DNA from: Schistosoma haematobium
Lineage: Eukaryota > Platyhelminthes > Trematoda > Strigeidida > Schistosomatidae
DNA: 64,000 nucleotides
NCBI RefSeq assembly: GCF_000699445.3
Contig: NC_067195.1
Coordinates: forward strand, 86,562,569-86,626,568
Reading direction: 5' to 3'
Part shown: positions 37,624 to 47,890 of the stretch, one piece after another
Layout of the letters: the number at the start of each line of letters is the position of its first letter
How positions within the stretch are numbered: the stretch's first letter is position 1
The notes under the pieces: generated by a model
What the model was told of the DNA's origin: nothing
The model's database searches: none
Seen by the model: only the letters and a program-made list of their open reading frames with translations
Program-made: the position numbers and the translations under genes

Positions 37624-38165
37624 TGTTATGACCTTGGATGTCTGACTTTTCGATCACACGACTTATCTACCAATCCGGATACGACTTATACGAATCTTCA
37701 CACTAGGCCAACCAATGACGTTTAACCGGTGTGGGCAGTTTAGTGTCCTTATTGGTCCTATGTCCTACGAGCCCTTCCACTTGAGTCCAGAACAAGATAC
37801 CAGCTTCCGAATCAGAGCAGATCAGACCAGAATCAGAGCAGATCGTTTATTTCAAGCATACTTAGTTTATATATCAATCACACAGACCGCAACGTACCAT
37901 AAAATAGGAAATAATATTTGTACACAAATAAGCCCAAAAAGTGGCTGTGAATGTGGGAGGCAGTAGTTAATAAACTGAACATAACTTAAGAACCGTAAAT
38001 CGTACAATAATAAGTTATAGGTCAAAATGAAGCTTATAATAAGAGGAATATAAATATATGTAATGTAATTGTTGAATAATTATACAATAAGAATATTTAT
38101 AGAATATTAGTCCATTAATAGTCCTCGGGAGTTACCTGTAATTTAATCTCCACTCGGACATAACA
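37624..38165 (-). mobile_element. LTR (shared middle LTR of compound element)
   Basis: 542 bp with the same ends as the other two. It serves as the 3' LTR of the right unit and the 5' LTR of the left unit. Confidence 0.93.
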
Positions 38166-38182
38166 CCTCCCCCTTTTTTTTT
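38166..38182 (-). other. Polypurine tract (unit 1)
   Basis: Same as 36508-36522 but one base longer in both the A run and the G run. Confidence 0.85.
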
Positions 38183-38241
38183 GAAAATTCCAACTTTAGA
38201 TTCTGATTAAAAAAAAAAAATTATATGTGACTTTAAATTCC

Positions 38242-39156
38242 TCAACATTCTCCTCCTCCTCGAAATAATGTTGGGTCCTTATGGCTCCAAAATACAACTA
38301 GTAGGACTTTATTTAAACCATGTTCCTCGTATTGACTGGAGAAGCCACTAAAAATGACTAGATGATGATGAACGGCCTTTGATCTGAGTTCATTATTTTC
38401 AAATTCATTATGAATCTCGTTAGCAGATAACGAGTCATTAAGAAAGTCAACGTCTAACAGAATTAAATTAGATTTTTGGCCATCATTCGACTCAGCTGAC
38501 ATATTTCCCTCATTGTTATAAGAAGTTTCATCAAAATCATATGCATTATTCTGAGAATCAATATCTGACACACTGTCATTAGAAATGGGATAGGTTGACT
38601 CAATATAAAATTCTGTCTTCCGGTGATTTTGAGTAACATCTGGTACAATTTGGTTCATCGTGTTGCTCCAGTTATTTTCTGAATACGAGTCACCATAGCT
38701 TTCTCGACTAGTAGCACGTGGACCACAATTTAGTTCGAGCTGGAGTTTATTTTCAGAGCTAGACAGAACCAGTAGCGTTTCATTCAATTCTGGACTCTGG
38801 GCTTCATCTACAGGATCTGGTTCTTGATCATCTGGTATTGTCACAACTTCATGAGCATTTAGAACAGTATTTTCTTGCTGTGAGCCGGATACGTTACAAA
38901 TATTACGTTCTGATTCAGGTATAAAGGGATGTGAATCCTCCACAGGATATGCTTCTGAATTGTCCATTGCTGCACCATTATCTGCAACATAAATAGATTC
39001 CTTATTTTCTGGTTGAATGAAAAGTCTGCCCAAAACTGTTTCAAATAGTTGTTGTTGCAAGACTAACATCTGCTGGTTCTGTTGTTGTTGGAAGGCTAAC
39101 ATCTGCTGGTGCTGTAGCTGTAATATTAACTGCAACTGTTCTAAAGAAATCGACAT
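38242..39156 (-). CDS. Gag-like/deletion-derivative ORF, 304 aa (unit 1)
   Basis: Identical in protein sequence to 36581-37495. The two internal regions (1116 and 1119 bp) seem to differ only in three homopolymer lengths. The right unit is 5' in the element's own orientation. A Gln-rich helical start, acidic middle and lack of any enzyme motif make it a non-autonomous product. Confidence 0.7.
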   Translation of the reverse strand: MSISLEQLQLILQLQHQQMLAFQQQQNQQMLVLQQQLFETVLGRLFIQPENKESIYVADNGAAMDNSEAYPVEDSHPFIPESERNICNVSGSQQENTVLNAHEVVTIPDDQEPDPVDEAQSPELNETLLVLSSSENKLQLELNCGPRATSRESYGDSYSENNWSNTMNQIVPDVTQNHRKTEFYIESTYPISNDSVSDIDSQNNAYDFDETSYNNEGNMSAESNDGQKSNLILLDVDFLNDSLSANEIHNEFENNELRSKAVHHHLVIFSGFSSQYEEHGLNKVLLVVFWSHKDPTLFRGGGEC

Positions 39157-39264
39157 TTTTTTGTGCCAATAATAATATTAACGCCAAAAATCACCGGCAA
39201 TTATAATAGCTAATTTATTTCCAAAATCTGAGTCACCACTTGTCGTATAATTATTTTGTTTTTG

Positions 39265-39282
39265 CCAAAATCCCCGTCGCCA
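39265..39282 (-). other. Primer-binding site of unit 1
   Basis: Same sequence and spacing from the LTR as at 37604-37621. Confidence 0.75.
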
Positions 39283-39284
39283 AT

Positions 39285-39826
39285 TGTTATGACCTTGGAT
39301 GTCTGACTTTTCGATCACACGACTTATCTACCAATCCGGATACGACTTATACGAATCTTCACACTAGGCCAACCAATGACGTTTAACCGGTGTGGGCAGT
39401 TTAGTGTCCTTATTGGTCCTATGTCCTACGAGCCCTTCCACTTGAGTCCAGAACAAGATACCAGCTTCCGAATCAGAGCAGATCAGACCAGAATCAGAGC
39501 AGATCGTTTATTTCAAGCATACTTAGTTTATATATCAATCACACAGACCGCAACGTACCATAAAATAGGAAATAATATTTGTACACAAATAAGCCCAAAA
39601 AGTGGCTGTGAATGTGGGAGGCAGTAGTTAATAAACTGAACATAACTTAAGAACCGTAAATCGTACAATAATAAGTTATAGGTCAAAATGAAGCTTATAA
39701 TAAGAGGAATATAAATATATGTAATGTAATTGTTGAATAATTATACAATAAGAATATTTATAGAATATTAGTCCATTAATAGTCCTCGGGAGTTACCTGT
39801 AATTTAATCTCCACTCGGACATAACA
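39285..39826 (-). mobile_element. LTR (5' LTR of compound element)
   Basis: 542 bp, same ends, followed on the plus strand directly by GAATG (39827-39831), the right copy of the target-site duplication. Confidence 0.93.
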
Positions 39827-39831
39827 GAATG
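39827..39831. repeat. Target-site duplication GAATG (right)
   Basis: Repeats 35961-35965 and shows that the whole three-LTR block occupies one insertion site within the LINE. Confidence 0.88.
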
Positions 39832-40357
39832 GTGCTTTGATGATTCTGGATCCGTGAGGTTCCCACCCCACAAGTGCATTTCGTGCTACTTTGGACACTA
39901 TTAGAGTAGCTTCCTGAGTGTGCGGAGCATTTCCCTCTTCGTGGCCGGAGTATAGCAGCATCTCTCCCGTATTTAACCTCAGTTATCCAGCTTGGGTTCA
40001 ATGGGTTTCGCTGATTCAGAGTACTGCCAAATCGTATCTCCTCATTTCCGTTAATATTTGACTGGTCTTCCCGGTATCCCACATTGTCTGGACGTTCCAT
40101 GTACCTATAAAAATGGTTGCTCTAGTTGTCAGAAGGGTCATCGGCCTCGTGACTTCTGAAAGAACTCGGCTTTCACCATGAAGCGTCATAATTCTTCTGA
40201 ATGTAGACCTTTTAGCTTTCAGGGCAGAGTTAAAATGGTTTGAATTATTTTTTATAAAGCGTTTTTTAAGCGAGTTAGTTTTCTACGGGATAGGGACGCT
40301 AACCCCATACCCAACCCTCTTCTTTTACCCAAGCTTGGGACCTTGATTAACTATATG
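39832..40357 (-). mobile_element. RTE-like LINE, endonuclease N-terminal part and 5' UTR (right piece)
   Basis: Continuation of the LINE at 33644-35965 beyond the LTR insertion. On the minus strand it has the 5'-end block (40266-40350, gtagaaaactaactcg), a leader, then the start of an APE endonuclease with MERPDNVGYR-type reading after a frameshift and HEEGNAPHTQE, GWEPHGSRIIKAPF in another frame. Frame breaks show it is dead. Confidence 0.82.
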
Positions 40358-40379
40358 AGCCACAGACAGAGTTAACAAT

Positions 40380-40531
40380 TGTTCTTAGGTCATAATAAAG
40401 CTTAGAATAAGAGGAATACAAATATGAATAGGTCATTTAATTAAGAATTATACAATAAAAATATACCTATAGTATTAATTCAGAAATCGATTGTAACAGT
40501 TACCATTCATAATTCTCGTCGGGATATAACA
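40380..40531 (-). mobile_element. LTR fragment
   Basis: It shares 'ggtcataataaagctt', 'aataagaggaatacaaatat', 'attatacaata' and the end 'gggatataaca' with the 542-bp LTR family. It sits directly beside the LINE's 5' end. Confidence 0.7.
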
Positions 40532-40826
40532 TAAACCTTTTGTTGCTTTTCATTGAAATAAAAATTTTAAATGTTTTTTTTTCCTTAGAAATTTTAAGTT
40601 AATGATAACAGTAATGTATAATTTCTACATAAATCGAGTTTAATTGTTCATATCCGGTAATAATAAATTATATCTTCCCAACATAAATTTTTCTGCTTAT
40701 GACCAGTCCAATTGATGAGAGTGATTATAATGTTTTTCATAAAAAAGAAATGTATTTAATCTGTGGTGATAATCTTTCCATTATTATATTCAATAACTTG
40801 AATTAATATTATTATTGGTTACAATC

Positions 40827-40857
<31 letters not shown>
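40827..40857. repeat. (TTG)n(GTG)n microsatellite
   Basis: Short triplet run: TTG copies pass into GTG copies. Confidence 0.85.
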
Positions 40858-40859
40858 CC

Positions 40860-41045
40860 AAATTAAAATGTAGCATCGGTGTTTGAAGTCATCAACTTCT
40901 AGTCTGAGTCATGTTGGTAGATGCAAACTACTTAGTTAGGGTTCACGTGACTATCGTAACCAATGGTTGGAGACTCTTGGTGACATGACTCAAAATCGAT
41001 CACAATGGCTTCGGCGTATACACTCTCTATCTTCCCTGCCCCCAG
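40860..41045 (+). repeat. 400-bp dispersed repeat family, copy 2, left part
   Basis: Carries 'tctagtctgagtcatgttgg', 'cgtaaccaatggttggagac' and 'atcgatcacaatggcttcgg', in opposite orientation to the copy in the Trio intron at 23565-23925. It is interrupted at about 41045 by the 500-bp repeat and resumes near 41516. Confidence 0.7.
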
Positions 41046-41515
41046 ACGCCCTGGTATGGCCGAGAGCAGGGTGGGTTCGCCCTCCCTCTCGAAATACTCT
41101 CACACGGCCGCGCGTATACAGCCTCTGCCAGGGAAGTCCTACTCATTGCCTTCTCGTGGCGGGGGTGTTGTTTACGAAAATGAGAGGACGAAAAGCGAAT
41201 GTCCGGCGCTTTGACCGGATTCCAAATCTATGGTGCACATGGGCACCAGTATCCTGCGGGAACAAATGGCGTATGAACCAATCGTTGGTCACCGGCTACC
41301 ATGGGACTGCGTCTCTTCACGATGCTCCACTGCCTTGTGGGTTAGACCTTTAGGTCAAAGGCTCGGGGAGTGGCCCCTAAGATAACCACCTGCTTCGGTC
41401 TGGGCACGCGGGCAGTATCGCAGCTCACACGCAATTAATGAACTGAAATTGTATGGCGCATATATATTTGGCGCACTCCTGTACCAATATAAATGTGTTC
41501 AAATAAAAATAAAAT
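41046..41515 (+). repeat. 500-bp A-tailed dispersed repeat, copy 3
   Basis: Nearly full copy: 'gccctggtatggccgagagc' to 'tgtgttcaaataaaaataaa'. It is inserted in the 400-bp repeat, so it is the younger of the two. Confidence 0.82.
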
Positions 41516-41690
41516 AAAACTAAGAGATTAAAATCGCTTTATATCTTCCTTATATGTAATCATTCTTCTATATATTACTTATATGAATCCGGTGTCCATC
41601 TTTTTGTGCTAATGAGGTGTGGCAACATGGACCGATGTATATACGTGCTTGGTCCTACGTTGAAGCTGACTGATGATCGAGTTTTTATTC
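41516..41690 (+). repeat. 400-bp dispersed repeat family, copy 2, right part
   Basis: It contains 'ttccttatatgtaatcattc', 'tgtgctaatgaggtgtggca' and 'ggtcctacgttgaagctgac', matching the right half of the copy at 43905-44155. Confidence 0.65.
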
Positions 41691-42217
41691 CATTTTTGAA
41701 TTGGATTCATAAAAGGACACTAATTTATAGTAAAGAAAAAGTTTATCACTTGAAATTTATTGTAGTATTTGAAAACACCATAACGATTTTCATAAACCAT
41801 GGGAAGTTTCTAAAAAAAAAAAGCAAATGAATCAATGTTTCTTTGCTTTTTTCAAATGTCACAAATAGTTCTGTTGATATGTGCACTTGATGAATTTTCA
41901 ATAGTTTGTATTAGCCATTTGGATGTAGTATTATCCTTAAAAGAAATTTTTATGTAATATGACTGGATTAAGGTATTCATCAAACTTCATATTTCATTTA
42001 GACAAACAGTTGTCACATTGACTTTTTTTGTAAAGTATGTAGATAATGTCATAATCTTGATATCTATTTGATAATCATTCATTGAACCCTATCTTCTTCT
42101 TCATATCTGACAAGTTAATTTTTCGTTTGAGTTGAACTCACAGTCAACTTAGTGTTAACTCTCTTAATGAGTTCCAAACTTGGATGAAACAACTGTAAAA
42201 TGCAATTCTCCTTCACT
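41691..42217. other. AT-rich sequence, nothing recognised
   Basis: Only short open frames and no repeat shared with the rest of the window. Confidence 0.4.
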
Positions 42218-42735
42218 AAGCCCCCAAAAGCCCTGGTACGGCCCACAGTGGAGAGAGTCAACTCTCCCTCTCGAAATACTCTTACATGGTCACGTGCATA
42301 TAACCCATGCCAGGGAAGTCGTACTCTCTGCCTTCTCGTACCAGGGGTGTTGTTTAGGAAATTCAGTAGACGAAAAGCGAATGTTTAGCGCTTTATCCGG
42401 GTTGGTGGACATGGAGAGTTCACCTAGGGGAGTTGGAAAACCCTGATTCTAAACCAATGGTGCACTTAGGCTCCAGGATCCTAAGAAAACTTGGTGTGTG
42501 ATTCAATCGTTGGTCACCGGCTACCATGTGACTGCATCTCCTAACGTTGCTCCACTGACTTGTGGATTAGACCTTTAGGTCAAAGGCTTCAGGTATGGCC
42601 CCCTAAGAAAACCACCTTTTTCGGTTTGGGCACCCGGACAGTATCCTAGCCCTCATACAAATCGATTGATTTATGTGTTGCATATCTATTTGATGCCTTC
42701 TTGTGCCTATGTTTATGTGTTTAAATAAATAAAAC
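42218..42735 (+). repeat. 500-bp A-tailed dispersed repeat, copy 4
   Basis: Longest copy in the window, from 'ccctggtacggcccacagtg' to 'tgtttaaataaataaaactt'. It includes the segment 'ggttggtggacatggagagt', which copies 1 and 3 lack. Confidence 0.82.
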
Positions 42736-43359
42736 TTTTCTTACTACTTTTTTGATCTGTCACTTTAAATATTTTGGTCTCATAAGAAACCACTTGTGGC
42801 TTGATTAGCTCAATTGTGATATGATTGTTTGTGTCATGGGTCGACACGTAATTTAATCCACGACAAAGAAGCGAAATACATAACTCATGAGTTTAGCTAT
42901 TTTTGTTTAGTTAAATTCTTCTGATTTGCAGAAACATAATAGCATTTTAGGAATAAGAATTTATAATACTAATTGGACTGCAAATGGTACGTTCTTAGTG
43001 TGAACCAGGATAGAGAAATTATCTAAATATGTCTGTATTGTTCAGAATAGGGTCTGGTTTCTATTAGTGGATATTACTGTCTTTTATGCACAGATGAAAG
43101 AATCTTACACATACTTCTAAATTATTCGGGATTTGGTATACAACCGACAATCCTTCTTCGGTCTGTACCACATAGTAATAGCTGCTAAAAACTAGTTTGA
43201 AAACAATGATTCATTTATTCGACTTCAGTATATAAGCGATTTGATACGACTGTCATTCAATGTCGACCATGATATCTCATGATTTCAATCTTCTAGTCTC
43301 AAGTTCCTAGAATTCAAGAAATCTAATAATTATCGGAATGGGTTTTGTGGAGAGTTTTA
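42736..43359. other. AT-rich sequence, nothing recognised
   Basis: No coding or structural signal found. Confidence 0.4.
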
Positions 43360-43361
43360 GA

Positions 43362-43686
43362 AATTTCACAGGTTGAAATCATGAGTCAATTGAAGCTAGA
43401 CCACCATTGAAAACCTGGAAGCACTGGACGGCCGTATCGTCCAGGTATGGGACTCCTCAGCAGTGCGCATCCACGATCCGCACCACGCGGGGCTCGAACC
43501 CAGGACCTGCTGGCTTCGCGCGCGAGCACTTAACCAGTAGGTCCTGGGTTCGAGCCCCGCGTGGTGCGGGATCGTGGATGCGCACTGCTGAGGAGTCCCA
43601 TACCTGGACGATACGACCGTCCAGTGCTTCCAGGTTTTCAATGGTGGTCTAGCTTCAATTGACTCATGATTTCAACCTGTGAAATC
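43362..43686. mobile_element. Hammerhead SINE (family 2), near-perfect 320-bp palindrome
   Basis: Left arm (minus-oriented element) and right arm (plus-oriented) are near-exact reverse complements for about 145 bp each, around a centre near 43510-43540 with 'cttcgcgcgcgagcacttaa'. I see only about three differences (cggccg against cggtcg, one extra C, ctgctgg against ctactgg). Each arm carries a B-box-like GGGTTCGAGCC, the hammerhead block CTGAGGA, stem II, GATA in place of GAAA, and GTC before CAGTGC, then the 3' segment. Both outer ends are element 3' ends. Confidence 0.9.
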
Positions 43687-43904
43687 TAATAATCAATAAA
43701 CGATTACTGCTAAGCTGGATGGATTAAAAAAATTAGTTCACTATATAAAGAATTTTCTCACTACCTAACCAAGATTTGGTGCAAATTTAAATTTCTTCTA
43801 TTATATTTTCATGATTATCTAATTTCTTAGTTAAAAATGATTGTTATTTTAGTGATATAATCAATGTTTTCGTCAAATTTTTTTTACATAATAGCCTACT
43901 TTGA

Positions 43905-44155
43905 TTAGTAACAGGTGACATGGCTAATAATCGATCACAATAGTGTAAGTGTATACACTTTCCTTCTACGTACTAAGTCTTTCTGTCTATACTATATCCT
44001 TATATGCAATCTTACTTTTATATATATATTACTACCATTGAAGTAACTACTTCTATGAATTTGATGTTCATCTTGTTGTGCTAATGAGGTATGACAACTT
44101 GGACCAATGTGCCTGGTCCTACGTTGTAGCTGACTGACTGACTGAATAGTTTCTT
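43905..44155 (+). repeat. 400-bp dispersed repeat family, copy 3
   Basis: It contains 'aacaggtgacatggc', 'atcgatcacaatagtgt', 'tgtgctaatgaggtatgaca' and 'ggtcctacgttgtagctgac'. Confidence 0.7.
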
Positions 44156-44391
44156 CATTGAATGTCATACTGTTTAGACTAGTCTATCAATTAAAAAAAA
44201 TTATATCAATTCAAGTCAAAACAGTCATCAATACTATTTTTATTAATAAGAGCAAACAATCATAAACATTCACCATTTCAATAGGATTTATTAGGATTAG
44301 TTTGTTTTAAAGTGTTATCCAGGTATACATTATAAAACAGTAAGTAATCTGTTATCTAAATGAACAAACATAAACTTCTTCGTTCCTTCAC

Positions 44392-44890
44392 TGTTATAAC
44401 ATGTGGCCTGTCTGCCCTGTTAATGTATAGCATGATGATACCGCCAAGTAGATAGCAGTGAATTATCGATCGGACCAATCACGCATAAAACTCATACGAG
44501 CAGTCTAGAGTCCTTATGGGTCCTGCTTCCTGCCTAGCCCAACCAGTTAAGTCCAGAACACCACTCTCAGCCTCTGCGATCTTAATCATTTATCTCAAAC
44601 ATACTGGGTTTATATACACCAGCTAAACAGACCACATCATACTACAAGATAGGAAACAACATTTGTACAAGATTTAGCTGTGGGTGTGAGTGTGAGAGAC
44701 TGTAATGAATAGACTAGGCATAACTTAAGAATGGTAAATCGTATAATAATAGTTCATAGGTCAAAATCAAGCTTACAATAAGAGGAACACGAATATGAAT
44801 AGCTTAGTTATTTAACAATTATATGATAAAATATACGTATACTATTGGTCTATAAATGGATTCCAAAAGTTACCATTCATAATTCCTATC
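44392..44890 (-). mobile_element. Solo-like LTR interrupted by a LINE (main part)
   Basis: Begins TGTTATAACA, is similar throughout to the 542-bp LTRs (for example 'tttatatacaccagctaaac', 'acataacttaagaatgg'-like text) and continues at 45788-45798 with GGGATATAACA after a LINE insertion; joined length about 510 bp. No internal region or partner LTR adjoins, so it is a solo LTR or relic. I found no convincing target duplication around it. Confidence 0.8.
44882..44890. repeat. LINE target-site duplication ATTCCTATC (left)
   Basis: Nine bases repeated exactly at 45779-45787, on the other side of the LINE. Confidence 0.88.
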
Positions 44891-45778
44891 TTACTTACTT
44901 ACTTACTTACGCCTGTTACTCCCAATGGAGCATAGTCCGCAGACCAGCATTCTCCGACCCACTCTGTTAATAAACACCTGTATTTTCTGGATGATGGCTT
45001 TCGTTGTTCTCCAGGTTTCTGCCCCATACAGTAGAACTGTGTTGACATTTGTATTGAAAATTCTGACCTTGGTGTTGTTTGACAGAGAGTTGTTTTGAGT
45101 TGCAGATGTTCCTCAGTCGTAAATATGCTGCTCTTGCTTTACTGATCCACGCCTTCACATCTGCATCAGATCCACCCTGTTCATCAATGATGCTGCCCAA
45201 ATATGTAAAGGTTTTTACATCTTCCAAATCTCCTCCGTCAATTGTGATTTGATTGGTGCGTGCTGTGTTGTATCTGAGAATCTTGCTTTTCCCTTTGTGT
45301 ATATTGAGACCTACTACTGCTGAGGCTGCTGCTACACTGGTTGTTTTCTTCTGCATTTGTGTTGCGATTGCGATAGGACGCCCAGATCATCTGCGAAGTC
45401 TAGATCGTCCAACTGCATCCTAGATGTCCGTTGTATCCCGCGTTTCCCTTCAGATGTTGACGTCTTCATGATCCAGTCGATCACCAGGAGAAAGAGGAAA
45501 GGTGAGAGTAAGCAACCTTGCCTGACACCGGTTTTTACTTCTAACGAGTCTGTCAATTGGCCTCCATGCACAATTTTGCAGTTTAATCCATCATAGGAAT
45601 TCCGTATAATATTGACTATCTTCTGAGGCACGCCGTAGTGTCGAAGAAGCTTCCATAGTGTTGTTCTGTCCACGATATCAAATGCTTTTTCGTGGTCAAT
45701 GAATTCGATGTAGAGTAATGAATTCCATTCAATTGATTGTTCCACAATGATCCGTAGATTTGCGATTTGGTCTGTATT
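44891..45778 (-). mobile_element. RTE-like LINE inserted in an LTR
   Basis: The left edge is the (TTAC)n tail followed by the 3' UTR. On the minus strand, 45332-45832 encodes RT blocks (DHEKAFDIVDRTTLWKLL, GVRQGCLLSPFLFLLV, LDFADD) and 44967-45356 the following region ([30 protein letters not shown]). It is 5'-truncated within RT and has an internal deletion near 44966 that removes the segment seen at 18020-18325 of the intron copy. A 9-bp duplication flanks it. Confidence 0.9.
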
Positions 45779-45787
45779 ATTCCTATC

Positions 45788-45798
45788 GGGATATAACA
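45788..45798 (-). mobile_element. Remainder of the interrupted LTR
   Basis: GGGATATAACA: the last bases of the LTR, following the right copy of the LINE target duplication. Confidence 0.75.
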
Positions 45799-46423
45799 AA
45801 CAATTACACTCTCCGGTTTTTTTCGATTCCATCTTCCCAACCTTATACTACTAGGTATTCCATTTCTGATTGATGTTATATACTACTTATATCTATAGAC
45901 GTAAGTAGCATACACCACAAGACTACTGCTATTCAGTAGTCTTCAGTATGAAATAAAACAGGTCAAATATATATGTACTAAGAGTTGTTTAATCAATCGT
46001 TGTAAAACCCAGAGAAAAGAGGCCATTTTTGAAATTGCTGGTTTATCAACTTAAATAAAAAAAGTACACTCACACACACACACACAATCAAACAAACTCA
46101 ATATCATAAATACACATAAAGCAGAGTGAGAGTGTGAGAGAGAGAGGAATGGATGGGAAGATTTGCAAATATCAGTTATGCACATAAAAATACAAAAATT
46201 CTTTCTATTTATAACTAACACGTAGTTCTCAATTCACTAACATAATTTGCATTATTTTGTCTTTACAATTTAGTAATTTATATACATATATATATGGTAT
46301 AATGTCTAAATGGTATTGAATATTTATCCCTATATGTTATTTATTTAAACTATTATTCAATAGTGCATACAACTATTTCCAACTAACTAGAGTTATTTAG
46401 AATCTTCTGTTAATGAAGACATG
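45799..46423. other. AT-rich sequence with (CA)n
   Basis: No genes seen. A (CA)n run lies at about 46068-46085 and an AG-rich tract at about 46123-46150. A short inverted repeat near 45887-45922 (tactactta ... taagtagca) recurs at 47680-47705. Confidence 0.5.
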
Positions 46424-46773
46424 TTTAACGAGTTAGTTTTCTACAGGATCGGGGTTGCTAACCCAATGCTCAACCCTCCTCTTTTATCCTGGCTTAGGAC
46501 CGACAGGAGCTCTAGGCGGAAGAAGTTCTGGAAGTGGATATGACATACATTGAGAAAAGCACCCAAATGCATCACGCGGCATGCCCTCACATGGAATCTT
46601 GAAGGCCAAATGAGAAGTGGAAAACCAAAGAAGATATTACGCTGGAAAATGGAGATAGACATGAGAAGAATGTACAACAATTGGATAGAGCTAGAAAGAA
46701 AGACCCATGATAGAGTGGATTGGAGAATACTGATTGGCAGCCTATGCTCCATTGCGGGTAACAGGCGTAAGTA
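46424..46773 (+). mobile_element. RTE-like LINE copy with inverted 5' part
   Basis: 46521-46773 is the LINE 3' end in plus orientation (TLRKAPKCITRHALTWNLEG, NNWIELERKTHDRVDW, LCSIAGNRRK then stop and a taagtaa tail). Directly before it, 46424-46520 is the LINE 5'-end block, but as its reverse complement (agttagttttctacaggatc). The middle of the LINE is missing. The join suggests 5' inversion during insertion. Confidence 0.75.
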
Positions 46774-47159
46774 ATATGTACACTAATTTCGTGAGGACGG
46801 AAAAAGACTGTTTATTAAAATGAATGTCGATTATGCAATAAGAAGACGAAGATTATAAGAACTATGTAATGATGTATTAGCACAATACATTTCGAACAAT
46901 CTGATCACACATAATACACTTGTTTAGAACATTTATATATATAAAGAAATAAAAAGTCAACTAGACTAGTAATAAAGGTTAAGAGGAGACAAGGATAATA
47001 ACAATAATAACTTAAAAATGTATGGAAATGGCTGTGTACATTTATTGTAATGTTTGATTATATTTCCATGAGAAAGCTTGGACCAGATTGCCAAGCAAAG
47101 CGTTGGATTTACTTCAAATTCTTTCGCTGCGATTTTACAAATACATTCTTTCTCTTTAT
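46774..47159. other. AT-rich sequence, nothing recognised
   Basis: No coding or structural signal found. Confidence 0.4.
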
Positions 47160-47440
47160 ATTTGTAATGCTTGTTCATATGTGCCATACAAGTCACGTGA
47201 GTTATGTGTAGACTGTAATACTGTCCGGGTGTCCAAACTGAAGCAGGTGGTTTTCTTAGGGGTCCATACCCGGAGCCTTTGATATAAAGGTTTAATCAAC
47301 AACATTAAGAGATACAGTCTCATGATAGCTGGGGACCAACTATTGGTTCATACACCAAATTTTTCCTTAGGATCCTCGAGATCATTTACACCGTTGGTTT
47401 GGAATCAGATTCTACCAACTGCTCTCGGTGTATCCACCTG
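47160..47440 (-). repeat. 500-bp A-tailed dispersed repeat, copy 5, 3' half
   Basis: On the minus strand this is the 3' half of the family (gtgccatacaagtcacgtga, tactgtccgggtgtccaaac, 'aagcaggtggttttcttagg' on the plus strand). It breaks at about 47440 and resumes at 47706. Confidence 0.72.
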
Positions 47441-47705
47441 TAGTGAACAGAACATGGGCGGGGACAATCGAATGTATTTGACACAAAGTTACGGCACTTG
47501 TTAATAAAATCGAACAATCATAAAGTAAATGCTTAATTTGTAAAATGTCCATCGATTGTCACAAAATGACTCAGACTTCATTGTTCTTTCATTTTCATAC
47601 AAATTGCATCCTCTTCCTATTCTTTACTGATTGATCCTCTTGTCTCTCTGCTGTCAGACCTTCTGTTCACGACTAACATCATATACTACTTATGCCAACA
47701 TAAGT
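47441..47705. mobile_element. Insertion within the 500-bp repeat, class unknown
   Basis: About 265 bp separate two halves of one 500-bp repeat. The block begins 'tgtagtgaacagaacatggg' and ends near a small inverted repeat (tactacttatg ... cataagtag). No coding is seen. It is probably a short mobile element. Confidence 0.45.
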
Positions 47706-47890
47706 AGCACATACTAACCTGGTTGAAACACTAGACATTCGCTTTTCATCCTCAGAATTTCGTATATAAAAAAAACACCCTCACCGCAAGAAAACAGTGA
47801 GTAGGACTTCTCTATTATTGACTGTATACACAATGGCCATGTGAGAGCATTTCGAAAGGGAGTGCAAACTTTCCTCACCCTCAACTGTAC
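47706..47890 (-). repeat. 500-bp A-tailed dispersed repeat, copy 5, 5' half
   Basis: The minus strand carries 'gcgaatgt'-like text through 'agtcctactcactg' to the head of the family, in register with the other half at 47160-47440. Confidence 0.68.

Noticed and set aside
43396..43652. Two near-identical 81-codon frames on opposite strands
   Set aside because: They result from the palindrome; each arm codes for the same text. No known domain.
46966..47196. A 76-codon minus-strand frame as a host gene
   Set aside because: It overlaps the end of a dispersed repeat, has no domain or splice context, and its length is expected by chance in AT-rich DNA.
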